From positions 202,574 through 266,573 of the forward strand of contig NZ_RBCI01000014.1 in NCBI RefSeq assembly GCF_003628535.1: a stretch of DNA of 64,000 nucleotides, written 5' to 3'. The notes under the pieces were generated by a model. It ran no database searches, had not been told where the DNA came from, and saw only the letters and a program-made list of their open reading frames with translations. This stretch comes from Flavisolibacter nicotianae. GTDB lineage: Bacteria; Bacteroidota; Bacteroidia; Chitinophagales; Chitinophagaceae. Positions 9,128 through 18,208 of the stretch are shown piece by piece. Both the position numbers and the translations under genes were made by a program. Each line of letters opens with the position of its first letter. Position 1 is the first letter of the stretch.

Positions 9128-10393
9128 TTATACGTGCCTGATACAAAAACGATGGAAGCCATCGTCGTATTGGTAGGAAATGGATAAATGCGATGTGTCG
9201 GCAATCCGTTTTGCGATGGCTAACCCTAAACCGGTGGAAGGATCCGTGCCAATTTGGGAGGCATGGAACCGCTGAAAAAGGTCCTGTGCATCAATGGCAA
9301 GAAGATTGCTGGTGTTGCTGAGGCAATACTCCTTGTTATTAATCCGAATATTTATTTTTCCACCATTGAAATTGTATTTGATGGCATTGCCCAATAAGTT
9401 GCTTACCAGTGAATCCGCCAGGAAGAGATGCAGCATAGCGGTAAAGTCACTTTCAACATGCATTTCCACGGATAGTTTTTTGTCTTTAATCATTTCATCA
9501 AAAAGGCGCAAATATTTTTGAGTGGTAGCTGCCAGGCTGATCGTTTCAGTGCCTTCAAACTGGTGGTTTTCAATTTTTGCCAGTAATAATAACGATTGAT
9601 TCAGTTTGCTTAACCGGCTTAAAGCCTCCGTCGCCTGGGCAATCGTGCCTAGCTGGGCGTCATTCAGGTTCCTGTCCTGCAACAAGAGTTCGAGCTTGGA
9701 AAGGGCAACAGCAAGAGGAGTCTGCATTTCATGAGCTATATTCTCTGTAAACTCTTTCATATTCAGGTAGTCACTCTGAATTTTTTGCACCATGGTATTC
9801 AGTGTGGCATTCAGCTCATTGAACTCTTTAATGTTGGTTTCTTCAAAGCGAATACCTTCTATTTTCTGCAGTTCCAGGTGGCGCACCTTTTGGAGGGATG
9901 CCTGGAATGGCCTCCAGATACGTTTGTTGATAACCCAATTGAACAGAAGGGTGGCTCCAAATAATCCGGCAAAGACCAGCAACAGGATGGAGGTGATGTT
10001 CGTCACCAGGGCCAGTTTTTGTTCCTGGGATTTACGGATGACAATCTGGTACGTGATGCCGTTGACGTTCACCACATGTGCCAGCTGCCGGTACGGGATC
10101 TGCACACTGGCTCTGGCCTTGGTGCCGCTGGTGTTGGACAACTCCGGGTAGGCGGTGGGTGGATCCTGTGTCGGGTATATGAGCAGGTCGGGTGACCTCA
10201 GAATGAAATTGGTGCCATCGGCCGTTGCCGTTTCCAGATACTGCAACCATTGTGCTTCTTCATACACCAGCTCCTTGTCCGCCTGCTCATTGATTTGCGT
10301 ACTGTACAGCCGGAACAGGAGATAGCCGGCAGCCACCAAAAGGGGAACCATGGCCAGTAGGAAATACAGCGTTGTTTTTGTCAGTAATCGCAT
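9128..10393 (-). CDS. Two-component sensor histidine kinase
   Basis: A 421-residue membrane kinase. The first membrane segment (about 8-28) and the second (about 128-152) bracket a periplasmic sensor region of 100 residues. A HAMP-like linker and the HisKA H-box ENIAHEMQTPLA follow, with the phospho-accepting His at about 221. The HATPase part shows the N-box NLLGNAIKYN (about 332-341) and the G-box TGLGLAIAKRIAD. It is encoded 56 bp downstream of its likely partner, the OmpR-type regulator, on the same strand. The stimulus is unknown; placement beside htrA suggests an envelope-stress role, which is inference. Antisense frames here are shadows. Confidence 0.9.
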   Translation of the reverse strand: MRLLTKTTLYFLLAMVPLLVAAGYLLFRLYSTQINEQADKELVYEEAQWLQYLETATADGTNFILRSPDLLIYPTQDPPTAYPELSNTSGTKARASVQIPYRQLAHVVNVNGITYQIVIRKSQEQKLALVTNITSILLLVFAGLFGATLLFNWVINKRIWRPFQASLQKVRHLELQKIEGIRFEETNIKEFNELNATLNTMVQKIQSDYLNMKEFTENIAHEMQTPLAVALSKLELLLQDRNLNDAQLGTIAQATEALSRLSKLNQSLLLLAKIENHQFEGTETISLAATTQKYLRLFDEMIKDKKLSVEMHVESDFTAMLHLFLADSLVSNLLGNAIKYNFNGGKINIRINNKEYCLSNTSNLLAIDAQDLFQRFHASQIGTDPSTGLGLAIAKRIADTSHLSISYQYDDGFHRFCIRHV

Positions 10394-10449
10394 GCCCTAT
10401 TTTTTTGTTTTCCTGCAAGAGTCCAGGTGGCTTTTATGCATTTCAGCTT

Positions 10450-11133
10450 TTAGTTGTCCGTAAACCGGTAACCCACTCCGTGAACCGTTTTGATGTAGTC
10501 CGCAGCGCCTGCATCGATCAATTTCTTGCGCAAATTTTTTATGTGCGTATAGATAAAATCATAATTGCTTACCTGTTCATATTCATCTCCCCAAACGTGG
10601 GTGGCAATAGCGGCTTTCGTTAAGACCCGCCTCTGGTTGGCAATAAAATATTCCAGCAGGCGGTATTCTTTTTCGGTCAGGTCTAACCCCTTATTATGAA
10701 CACTTACTCTTTGTGCATCGGGCTCCAGCCGGATTTCATGAAAGGAGATGGCTTTGCTGCCGCTAAAGTTGCGCCGCCGGATAATGGCCTGTATACGGGC
10801 ACTAAGCTCCGAGAGATGAAAGGGCTTGGTGAGGTAATCATCCGATCCCAGTTCCAGGCCGGCAAGTTTATCCTCCAGCGAGGTGCGGGCAGAGGTGATA
10901 ATAATACCTGCTTTTGCTTCTATAGCTTTTAACTCTTTCACGATGTCCAGTCCACTGCCATATGGCAGGTTGATGTCAATGATCACGCAATCATAATTGT
11001 ATTGCCGTACCTTTTGCAGACCGGCTCTGAACTCAGACACAGCTTCACAAACAAACCCCTGTTGTTCCAGGTAGGTCTGCATGGACTCCCGCAAGGCCGG
11101 TTCGTCTTCAATAATCAAAAGTTTCATGGACAT
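10450..11133 (-). CDS. OmpR/PhoB-family response regulator
   Basis: A 227-residue regulator with an N-terminal receiver domain (acidic pair ED at 9-10, phospho-acceptor D53 in VIIDINLPYG, K103 in LTKPF) and a C-terminal winged-helix DNA-binding domain (LTEKEYRLLEYF, then FIYTHIKNLRKKL and the terminal KTVHGVGYRF). The ATG at 11133 (MSMKLL) is preferred because AAAGGGG precedes it; a longer upstream frame would add unrelated residues and run into the htrA terminator. It precedes the kinase gene. An 11-bp-spaced direct repeat in front of htrA is a plausible binding site. Confidence 0.9.
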   Translation of the reverse strand: MSMKLLIIEDEPALRESMQTYLEQQGFVCEAVSEFRAGLQKVRQYNYDCVIIDINLPYGSGLDIVKELKAIEAKAGIIITSARTSLEDKLAGLELGSDDYLTKPFHLSELSARIQAIIRRRNFSGSKAISFHEIRLEPDAQRVSVHNKGLDLTEKEYRLLEYFIANQRRVLTKAAIATHVWGDEYEQVSNYDFIYTHIKNLRKKLIDAGAADYIKTVHGVGYRFTDN

Positions 11134-11163
11134 AAAAGTACCCCTTTCAAAAAACCGGTGCAT

Positions 11164-11194
11164 AAAAATGCCCCACCGCAAGGATGGGGCTTTT
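11164..11194. terminator. Intrinsic terminator between htrA and the regulator
   Basis: A GCCCCA/TGGGGC stem is flanked by an A-run on one side and TTTTAT on the other. On the minus strand it follows the htrA stop by about 30 bp and is followed by ATTTTTA, so it should end the htrA transcript. Confidence 0.75.
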
Positions 11195-11224
11195 ATAACT
11201 GAAATCAATATGAAAATGAGTTTG

Positions 11225-12721
11225 TTACTGAAGGTCATTCAATGCATATTGATATTCCCGCTGGGGATTGTTTGGGTAAATCCCGCTCATGATCGCACTG
11301 CTGCCGGCTTTTTGCAGGGCCAGCCTCAGTTCGTCTACAGTTGTAATTTTTTGGTCATTGATTTTTGTAATTATAAAACCTTCTTTGATACGTGTCTGTT
11401 CCGTCAGGGCACCTGGCACCAGCGACTTTACAGTCACGCCACCACCAATGCCCAGTTGGGCGGCTTGTGCCTTGGGTACGGCTTCAAATGTGGCACCCAG
11501 GCTTTCTAAGGCTTGCTCCTTCAGGCTGGCATACACTCCGGATTCACCTTTCAGGGTAGTAGTGGCTGTTTTCTCGGCACCATTGCGCTGGAAACCAATG
11601 CTCACTTTATCACCGGGACGCATAGTCGCAATCTTTTCAATGATCTGTGTACCACTGGTAACGGATGTGCCGTTTATTTTGGTAATGAAGTCACCTTTCT
11701 GAATGCCTGCAGCGGCAGCGGCACTGTTTTGAGCCACCTCCATTACAAACACACCTTCACCCTCCTTCACATCATACTTTTGGCGGTCTTCATCGCTCAT
11801 TTGATCGTTGCCAAACATAACACCGAGGTAAGCTCTTTTTGTACTGCCGTACTTAACGATATCCGTAGCAATTTTATTGACCATATTGGAAGGAATGGCG
11901 TATCCGTAGCCGGCATAGGAGCCGGTAGGTGAAGCAATGGCACTGTTGATGCCAATCAGGTCCCCATCCGCATTTACCAGGGCGCCACCGCTGTTACCAG
12001 GGTTGATTGCAGCGTCCGTTTGAATAAACGCCTCTAAAGGGGTCTTGCTGTTCTGGCTATTGATACCGATACTCCTGGACTTCGCACTAACGATTCCTGA
12101 GGTTACCGTCACATCTAAGTTCAGTGGATAGCCAACGGCCAATACCGACTGTCCCAAATGTACATTGTCCGAGTTGGCAAAGTTCAGGTAAGGAAGGTTG
12201 GTGGCTTCGATTTTTACAATCGCCAGGTCACTGCTTGGGTCTTTGCCCACTACTTTTCCCTTGTAGGACTTGTTATTGCTCAGGGTAATAGATAATTCAT
12301 CGGCGCCATCTACCACGTGGTTATTGGTAACGATGTAACCATCGGCACTGATGATCACACCAGAGCCGGAAGCACGCCTGGGCTGGGCCTGCATATTTCC
12401 CTGGCCTCCAAACATGTCGTTAAGATCATCGCCAAAGAAATCCTTGAACGGATTGTTTTGCAGGTCTGGCGCACCGGCTTGCCTGGCTTTTGTCAGGGTT
12501 TTAATGTGTACTACTGCCGGTACTGCTCTCTTAGCCGCTTTTTCAAAGTCTATCGCAGGGTCGGCTGTTGCTGTATAGCTCGCATTTTTGAATAGAGAAG
12601 CCTTTTGGCTACTGTCTAAGCCGGGCAAATGATTTTGCTGGTACTGGCTGAAGCCCCACAGACTTCCAAGGGAAGTGGCGGCGGCAACTGCTACCGTTGC
12701 AAATGATTGTTTTATTGTCAT
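11225..12721 (-). CDS. htrA: DegP/HtrA-family periplasmic serine protease
   Basis: A 498-residue protease-chaperone of the trypsin fold. An N-terminal hydrophobic segment (about 8-24) exports or anchors it in the periplasm. The catalytic triad is visible as H135 (TNNHVVDG), D165 (PSSDLAIVK) and S244 (NPGNSGGAL). Two PDZ domains follow: the first around 310-395 (AYLGVMFG, GIQKGDFITKINGT) and the second around 415-490 (GGGVTVKSLVPGAL, EGFIITKINDQ). The protein should degrade or refold damaged envelope proteins. The downstream regulator and kinase, and a direct-repeat operator-like motif 38-70 bp upstream of the start, suggest two-component control. Antisense open frames are shadows. Confidence 0.93.
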   Translation of the reverse strand: MTIKQSFATVAVAAATSLGSLWGFSQYQQNHLPGLDSSQKASLFKNASYTATADPAIDFEKAAKRAVPAVVHIKTLTKARQAGAPDLQNNPFKDFFGDDLNDMFGGQGNMQAQPRRASGSGVIISADGYIVTNNHVVDGADELSITLSNNKSYKGKVVGKDPSSDLAIVKIEATNLPYLNFANSDNVHLGQSVLAVGYPLNLDVTVTSGIVSAKSRSIGINSQNSKTPLEAFIQTDAAINPGNSGGALVNADGDLIGINSAIASPTGSYAGYGYAIPSNMVNKIATDIVKYGSTKRAYLGVMFGNDQMSDEDRQKYDVKEGEGVFVMEVAQNSAAAAAGIQKGDFITKINGTSVTSGTQIIEKIATMRPGDKVSIGFQRNGAEKTATTTLKGESGVYASLKEQALESLGATFEAVPKAQAAQLGIGGGVTVKSLVPGALTEQTRIKEGFIITKINDQKITTVDELRLALQKAGSSAIMSGIYPNNPQREYQYALNDLQ

Positions 12722-12758
12722 GGTTATGATCCTTTTGTTTACAATGCAATCTTACCAT

Positions 12759-12791
12759 GCAGTTCTGTAGCAGTTCTGAAGATTTCTGTAA
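12759..12791 (-). promoter_or_regulatory. Direct repeats upstream of htrA, candidate response regulator site
   Basis: GCAGTTCTGTA is followed directly by GCAGTTCTGAA and then GATTTCTGTAA, so TTCTG recurs with 11- and 10-bp spacing. OmpR/PhoB-type regulators bind direct half-sites at this spacing. The block lies 38-70 bp upstream of the htrA ATG, and an OmpR-type regulator gene lies just downstream. Binding is inferred. Confidence 0.5.
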
Positions 12792-12969
12792 AGAGGTTGT
12801 TAAACGCTGGTTTCTGAATGTGCCTTTATAAAATGCGTACCTATCCATCGCCTTGGTATGAGGGATCTAAGGCACCGGAGGTTTTAACCTCGAAGACAAA
12901 ATTTACTGGCAGGGCTGGCAGTTACCGGAAGATGGTTACGGTTCCTTTTTCATACTTCATCTTACCCCG

Positions 12970-13069
12970 GCAAGTTGTTGAGTACCGGATTCGGCCGTCC
13001 ACTCCCCTCTTCACCATTTCACCTTTGGCAGAATCAAGAAGGGAAACCTACGATATATCGTAGGTTGAA
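12970..13069 (+). repeat. Dispersed 320-bp repeat, partial copy B
   Basis: The left third of the repeat: GCAAGTTGTTGAGTACCGG, then TTTGGCAGAATC and the hairpin ACCTACGATATATCGTAGGT (13046-13065, 8-bp perfect stem). It abuts the 3' end of a truncated gene on the opposite strand and provides its last codons and stop. Confidence 0.7.
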
Positions 13070-13335
13070 GCGCAAAACCGCGCTTCAGCTGGTATTTTGA
13101 AAAAAGGCGATACTTTATTACTGGCCACTCTAAATATCGTTTGTACCATATCCTTTCCATCCCTGAAGAAACTATTATCGAAATATGACTTTATATAGGC
13201 TACCGTTTCTTCATAAGTGGGCTTGCCCTCAATGTTTTTTATTTTACTGGCTGTAGTAGACTTTTGGGGTGTTTGAGCCTTTATCGCTGGTGCAGCCAGG
13301 CAGGTGGCAACCAAAAAAAACAATATTTTTTTCAT
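13048..13335 (-). pseudogene. Truncated paralogue of the secreted protein at 13361
   Basis: An exported protein of about 95 residues beginning MKKILFFLVATCLAAPAIKAQ (signal peptide). Its body, TASKIKNIEGKPTYEETVAYIK, closely resembles residues about 180-210 of the next gene upstream (SSKIKNIEGKPSFQETTNYI), so it corresponds to that protein's second half and lacks the rest. The final residues TYDIS and the stop come from the hairpin of the dispersed repeat (copy B). The gene was therefore cut short by the repeat or by a deletion ending in it. The ATG at 13335 is preferred over the one two codons earlier. Function is unknown; it could still yield a short secreted product. Confidence 0.6.
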
Positions 13336-13360
13336 CGTCAATTATAGAGATCTAAAAACT

Positions 13361-14365
13361 TTAAAACGAAATAGGATCCGGTGCGCCACAGAGTTTACGC
13401 AAGTGCTCGAAAGCTTTGTAAATTTTCTCCTCTTTATATTGTGAGGCATTAAAACTATCGAAGGCTGTATTCCACAAAGGCAAATGCATAACCGGAGTAG
13501 CTGATTTTCCCTTTTCTACAAACCAAAGTCCTACCTGAAGGCAACCACCCCTAAAACCTTCTCCAGTAACAATTTTTATTTCTTCAACATTTGAAAGATC
13601 AATTTTGTAGCTTTTCGCTTCGCTGGAAGTTGAGTACGATTTATTTACATCCCATACATAACTGCTGATCAAATAAACATGACCATTGATGTGTTCACCA
13701 ACTGTGGCAGAGCGGCTTTTGTATTTCACGAGATTGCAGAACAAGTCATTACTTTTCCCGTCTTTTAAGAAGGCATTGATGTAATTCGTAGTTTCCTGGA
13801 AGGAAGGCTTTCCTTCAATGTTTTTTATTTTACTGCTGGTGATAACAGCTGTTTTAAAAAGGTTTCCTTTTGCTATTACGATCTGCTTTAGCCTATTAGC
13901 AGCAATTTCCAAGTCTTTTATTTTACCTTCTTCGGAAGATGAAATGTTAAAGTAAAGGTCCTTACCAATTTCATTTTCTCTATCTTTCACCAAGTTTGTT
14001 TCCTTATCAATGCCGAAGGATTCGCGGGTTACTTGATTTGTTTTAAAGGAAAAGAAAACCATGATATCTTCATCAACAGCTTTAGGCTTTATAATACTCA
14101 CCTTTTCAAAGTCTGCCCAGTTGATGTTGGAAAAAGTTTCTTTATTAATAGAATATTTCCAATCCTGTGTTTCAACAAATGTTCCACCTGTAAAGGAAGC
14201 CGAACGGATAAAATCATGTTTTTTAGCACTTGCATTACCCGTCTGAGCCATTTGATTTATAAAATTGACACAATCCTCGGCCGTAGAAGTGGCGGTTATT
14301 TGTTGTGCCCTGACAGCTATGGTGCATAGAAGAAAGAAAGAAAAAATATAAGAAAGCTTTTTCAT
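13361..14365 (-). CDS. Hypothetical secreted protein, 334 aa
   Basis: It begins MKKLSYIFSFFLLCTIAVRAQ, a clear signal peptide cleaved after about residue 20. The mature part appears to contain two related halves, each starting with a short helix of the ..CVNFINQM.. / ..ETTNYINAF.. type followed by beta-rich sequence. No domain was recognised; the SKIKNIEGKPSFQETTNYI block is shared with the truncated downstream paralogue, and the N-terminal TSTAEDCVNFI is shared with the fragment at 15002. It is probably periplasmic or surface-exposed, part of a local tandem family. Confidence 0.7.
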   Translation of the reverse strand: MKKLSYIFSFFLLCTIAVRAQQITATSTAEDCVNFINQMAQTGNASAKKHDFIRSASFTGGTFVETQDWKYSINKETFSNINWADFEKVSIIKPKAVDEDIMVFFSFKTNQVTRESFGIDKETNLVKDRENEIGKDLYFNISSSEEGKIKDLEIAANRLKQIVIAKGNLFKTAVITSSKIKNIEGKPSFQETTNYINAFLKDGKSNDLFCNLVKYKSRSATVGEHINGHVYLISSYVWDVNKSYSTSSEAKSYKIDLSNVEEIKIVTGEGFRGGCLQVGLWFVEKGKSATPVMHLPLWNTAFDSFNASQYKEEKIYKAFEHLRKLCGAPDPISF

Positions 14366-14512
14366 TTTGGTATTTTTTTGAAGAGTACGTTTTATTCACA
14401 GAGTATAATATTACCGAGTAGCAACCGGCTGCAGAATGTTCTAAAGTTTTTGCAGTTGAATCGCATGGGAAAGGATTGGTTTAAATAAGTAAAACCATAC
14501 TGTAAAAACGAT

Positions 14513-14950
14513 TTACTTCAGGTTTTCACAGCTAAATCCAAAATTGGTAGTTACCACATTATATCCCTTTTCTTTTTGTTCAGCTATCCATTCCGTCAGG
14601 CGCTGTTCGGCATGGGCTTTTGATTTCAACTGGTCATAAGTACTGAACTTTTTACGGTCAATCATTTGAAAGTTATTGTTTTCACCATAAGGAAAAGCTT
14701 CTGTATAATACGCCTTCAGGTGACTACTAAAGCTTCTTTTGGCTTCAGCAAAGAAATCAATGTCCCTGTATTTATTGCATTCTGTGTAACCTGGAAAATA
14801 AATAATCCGGCTGGCGTAACCTGTATGATCCTTCCATACGCCATCTACAACGATAAAAGCATAATAACCTTCATCAGCTGGTTTGGATTTAAATGACAGG
14901 AGGGGCAATAAAGCGATCAGAAATAAACTCAGAAGTTTCATAGTTTTCAT
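14513..14950 (-). CDS. Hypothetical secreted protein, about 145 aa
   Basis: The preferred start is MKTMKLLSLFLIALLPLLSF at 14950, giving a signal peptide; an in-frame upstream ATG at 15001 would bury it. The mature region has aromatic-rich beta-like stretches (YYAFIVVDGVWKD, RIIYFPGYTECNKY) and a helical C-terminus (AHAEQRLTEWIAEQKEKGY) ending in CENLK. No family was recognised. It sits between the tandem secreted genes on the same strand. Confidence 0.6.
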   Translation of the reverse strand: MKTMKLLSLFLIALLPLLSFKSKPADEGYYAFIVVDGVWKDHTGYASRIIYFPGYTECNKYRDIDFFAEAKRSFSSHLKAYYTEAFPYGENNNFQMIDRKKFSTYDQLKSKAHAEQRLTEWIAEQKEKGYNVVTTNFGFSCENLK

Positions 14951-15001
14951 TGTTTGTTTTAACGGTTGATTTATGTTAAATGGGATATATAACGTAAACA
15001 C

Positions 15002-15217
15002 TCATGCAGCATGACAAAGAGTAAATGGGAAAAAGGTTATTTCAATAGTACGAATACCAGCAGTTTCTTTTCCTTTAATAGTCTTGGTAGCCGATTCAAT
15101 ATATCGAACACATTCCTGTGCAGAAGAAGTGATGGAAATAGTTTGGGCTTTCAACACGCCTGCAGCCAGGCAGCAGATAGCTAAGAACAGCAGTTGTTTC
15201 AATTGTTTCATTTTCAT
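15002..15217 (-). pseudogene. N-terminal fragment of a secreted-protein paralogue
   Basis: From the ATG at 15217 (MKMKQLKQLLFLAICCLAAG) it encodes a signal peptide followed by QTISITSSAQECVRYIESATKTI, closely similar to the N-terminus of the 334-residue protein (QQITATSTAEDCVNFI). The frame ends after about 71 residues with an unrelated tail, so the gene is a truncated copy. It supports past duplication of this secreted family here. Confidence 0.5.
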
Positions 15218-15636
15218 TAGACGGATTGTCTTTCTTTCGACAGTGTCGCTGCAAAGACGGTAGCCGGATGCTTGTCCATTGCAGATTCCAGCCAATTTAG
15301 CCGGCGTATAGTATTCGTTTCAATCCCATTGATCCTGTCAATAATAAATAACAGAAGGGAGTTGCTTTCCTTTATAAAAATTTTTATTGTACGGAAATAA
15401 ATCCGCTGCAAATGTAGAAGCCCGTAAAAAGCAGCGCAATACCCCAAAGGGAGTAAATTTTTATGCGGCTATAGAAAATGACTGCCCTCCTCCCTATCTT
15501 GCAAACCGTTACAACCGCCGATAAGGAACACAAGGCATACATGGGGAAGGAAAGTTGTCCGGCGCAACGAATGCGTGAATCCATCGCCGCCTTTTGTTTC
15601 AGCGTTCGAATCAGGCTGCTGTCCTTCGTTTTATTT

Positions 15637-17529
15637 ATGAACCGGAAAGTCCTTCTCCTCTTTTTCACAGTCTTCTTCTTTATGGTAAAAGCTGCGGCGC
15701 AGCTCTCCTTGTTTTACAACAACACGCCGGTGCCTTTGCCACAGACTGGAATTTGGATTTTCAGAGACGGCTCCGGTCAGCACGACCTGTCCCGCTACAA
15801 CCAGGTGCATTCTCTTTTTACCGGTTATGCAAAAAACAACGCTTCCTTCAGCTACAAAAACCAAATGGTATGGATTAAGGTGGAAGTGACTACATTTTCA
15901 AAGAGCAACGACAGCCTGGCCTATCTCGTCATCCGCAATCCGCACATCAACTTTTTGCAGGTGGGTTTTTTGCAGCAGGATACCTTGCTGAAATCCTTCC
16001 CGCTCACCGGCGACCACCTGCCCTTCCGTTCCCGGGCCGTAAATCATACCGATTATGTGTTCCCGATTCCCGCTAATTTTCACCTGTCAACAGGCGCCGT
16101 CCTTATCCTGGCCGACAAGCGGCTCGAACAGCTAACCGTGCCCATTCAATTTTTTTCGGAGGACGGCTTCATGGAATATACCGCTGACAAAAACATGCTG
16201 GCCGGATTGATCTTCGGACTGAGTATTTTTTTGTTTGTCTTCAACCTGTTTTTGTTCTGGCAAATGCGGGAACAGCTATTTGTGTTCTACGGCTTGTACA
16301 TCCTGATGATCGTGTTGTACATCATGGCCGATTACGGCTATGCTTTCATGCATTTGTTCCCCCGCCATCCGGCGCCGGCCGATTTTATGCGGCCGCTGAC
16401 CATTTCGCTGGCGACGGTACTTTACGTTTTCTTTTGCCTGGAGCTGATGGAACTGAAAACCAACTTGCCGGTTGTTCATAAATGGATGCGGCGGGTAATG
16501 GTGACCTTTTTGATCCTGCTTGCCGTATTGCTTGTTACGGGCAGCCGGTCCACGGCCGGCATCATTGTTTGGCAACGGGCCATGCAGCCCATTCTCACAC
16601 TATTTGGCGCGGCCAACCTTGTGTTGGCTATTGTGGCCTGGCGCAAAAAAATAAAATGGGCCCGCATAGTGGTTGCCACCACACTGGTGCTGTGGATCAG
16701 CAGCGGCCTTTATGGTGCTTTTATTTCAGGCACACTTCCCGATACGCTGTTCACCCGCAACCTGCTGAACTTTGGCTTCCTGACCGATATCTGCATCCTG
16801 GCCTTTTCCCTTTCGCTGCGTTTTAAGCATTATAAAGAGCAATCGGAAAAGCTGCTGCGAAAAACGCAGATCCAGGAACATCAGATCTTTAAATCGGTAA
16901 CCGATTACCAGGAGAAGGAACTAAAGCGGCTTAGCAGTTTGCTGCACGACTCGGTTGGCGCCCGGTTAAGCGCCCTGCGACTGACGCTTGAAAACGGGAC
17001 CGGCCTTTCGCAGGACCATAAAATCAATGAAGCACTGCTTGGCATCAATGAAGTGTCAAACGAGGTGCGTCATTTTTCGCACAGCCTGTCCCCCATCCTG
17101 CTGCAACAAAAAGGAATCGGCAAAGCACTACAACAGTATGTGGACAGCATCAACAAAAACAGGAAGCTGTTCATTCAGTTCGAAATGATCGGCTCCCGCC
17201 AGAAGACATCGTTTCGTTACGAGCTGCTCATTTATAATATCGCGCAGGAATTAATTCAGAACATTATCAAACATGCAAATGCATCGGAAGCCATTGTGCA
17301 GGTGGTGCTGGAGGAAGAGGTTGTCTCCATTTTTGCAGAGGATAACGGACGCGGATTTGACACCAGCTTGGTAAAAGAAGGGCTGGGTTTTACCCAAATC
17401 CGTCAATTGGTTAACTTCGTGAACGGAAGACTTGACATCAGGTCTTCGCTAAACAAAGGCACCCAAATATCGATTGAATTTTTCACCTTACCCGATGCAA
17501 GTACCGATCCGACTCTTAATCGCCGATGA
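15637..17529 (+). CDS. 7TMR-DISM sensor histidine kinase
   Basis: A 630-residue kinase starting at MNRKVLLLFFTVFFF (15637); the open frame extends upstream but this ATG gives a proper signal peptide. Residues about 25-180 form a 7TMR-DISMED2-type extracellular sensor (GIWIFRDGSGQ, VWIKVEVT, VIRNPHINFLQVGF). Seven membrane helices follow (about 185-385), then a coiled coil (LLRKTQIQEHQIFKSV) and a HisKA_3-type core with LLHDSVGARLSALRL, H437 being the predicted phospho-acceptor. The ATPase domain shows IAQELIQNIIKHANA and DNGRGF. Its stop overlaps the start of the NarL-type regulator, so the two form one operon. The extracellular domain may sense carbohydrate-like ligands, by family analogy. 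Confidence 0.9.
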   Translation: MNRKVLLLFFTVFFFMVKAAAQLSLFYNNTPVPLPQTGIWIFRDGSGQHDLSRYNQVHSLFTGYAKNNASFSYKNQMVWIKVEVTTFSKSNDSLAYLVIRNPHINFLQVGFLQQDTLLKSFPLTGDHLPFRSRAVNHTDYVFPIPANFHLSTGAVLILADKRLEQLTVPIQFFSEDGFMEYTADKNMLAGLIFGLSIFLFVFNLFLFWQMREQLFVFYGLYILMIVLYIMADYGYAFMHLFPRHPAPADFMRPLTISLATVLYVFFCLELMELKTNLPVVHKWMRRVMVTFLILLAVLLVTGSRSTAGIIVWQRAMQPILTLFGAANLVLAIVAWRKKIKWARIVVATTLVLWISSGLYGAFISGTLPDTLFTRNLLNFGFLTDICILAFSLSLRFKHYKEQSEKLLRKTQIQEHQIFKSVTDYQEKELKRLSSLLHDSVGARLSALRLTLENGTGLSQDHKINEALLGINEVSNEVRHFSHSLSPILLQQKGIGKALQQYVDSINKNRKLFIQFEMIGSRQKTSFRYELLIYNIAQELIQNIIKHANASEAIVQVVLEEEVVSIFAEDNGRGFDTSLVKEGLGFTQIRQLVNFVNGRLDIRSSLNKGTQISIEFFTLPDASTDPTLNRR

Positions 17530-18103
17530 TCATCCCGTGTTTATTGAAGGTTTTCTAAACATCCTCCAAGCTCATTCTAATTACGAAGTTGTTGCCACAG
17601 CGGTAACCGGCGATGAGGTTTTAAGAAAGATTGCCGCTGCGGAGCCGCACATAGCACTGCTGGATGTAAACATGCCCAACACGAACGGCCTGGAACTAGT
17701 GAAGAAAATAAAAAGGGCATGGCCGGCCACCCGCATTATTCTTATTACTATGTATATGCCTGCTGATATAGGCGTGGAAACAAGGAACGAAGAAATTGAC
17801 GGCTATATTCTCAAAAACTCCGGTAGCCAGGTGATCTTGGATGCATTGGATGAAGTGAAGAACGGAGAGAAATATTTTGACCCGAACATTGAATCTTTCA
17901 ACCACCATACCAACGATCATTTTCCGAAACAGCTAAAATTAAGCTCCCGGGAAAAAGAAATCCTGCAATTGATCAGGGCCGGGCATAGCAATAAGGAAAT
18001 TGCCGCCCGCCTGTACCTCAGTGAGCTGACCATTAAAACTCATAGAAAAAATATCATGAAAAAAATGGGGGCTCGCAACCTGGCCGAGTTGCTGCGAACG
18101 TAA
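17495..18103 (+). CDS. NarL/LuxR-family response regulator
   Basis: A 202-residue regulator. The receiver domain starts MQVPIRLLIADDHPVF, with the acidic pair at 11-12, D57 in ALLDVNMPNTNGLE as the phospho-acceptor, and K in YILKNSG. A C-terminal LuxR helix-turn-helix follows (LSSREKEILQLIRAGHSNKEIA, then TIKTHRKNIMKKM). The chosen ATG at 17495 overlaps the preceding kinase gene by 35 bp, which implies translational coupling. Confidence 0.92.
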   Translation: MQVPIRLLIADDHPVFIEGFLNILQAHSNYEVVATAVTGDEVLRKIAAAEPHIALLDVNMPNTNGLELVKKIKRAWPATRIILITMYMPADIGVETRNEEIDGYILKNSGSQVILDALDEVKNGEKYFDPNIESFNHHTNDHFPKQLKLSSREKEILQLIRAGHSNKEIAARLYLSELTIKTHRKNIMKKMGARNLAELLRT

Positions 18104-18171
18104 TGGCACATGAACGAAAAAGAGTGGACGCCTCCTTCAAAAATTAAAAATCCAGCTATTGTAATCACTCT

Positions 18172-18192
18172 TCCTGCAAAACAGGAGCTTTT
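18172..18192 (+). terminator. Weak intrinsic terminator after the NarL-type regulator
   Basis: A TCCTG/CAGGA stem with a short loop is followed by GCTTTTTC, about 70 bp after the regulator stop. The stem is only five base pairs. Confidence 0.35.
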
Positions 18193-18208
18193 TCACTTTT
18201 AACCCTTG

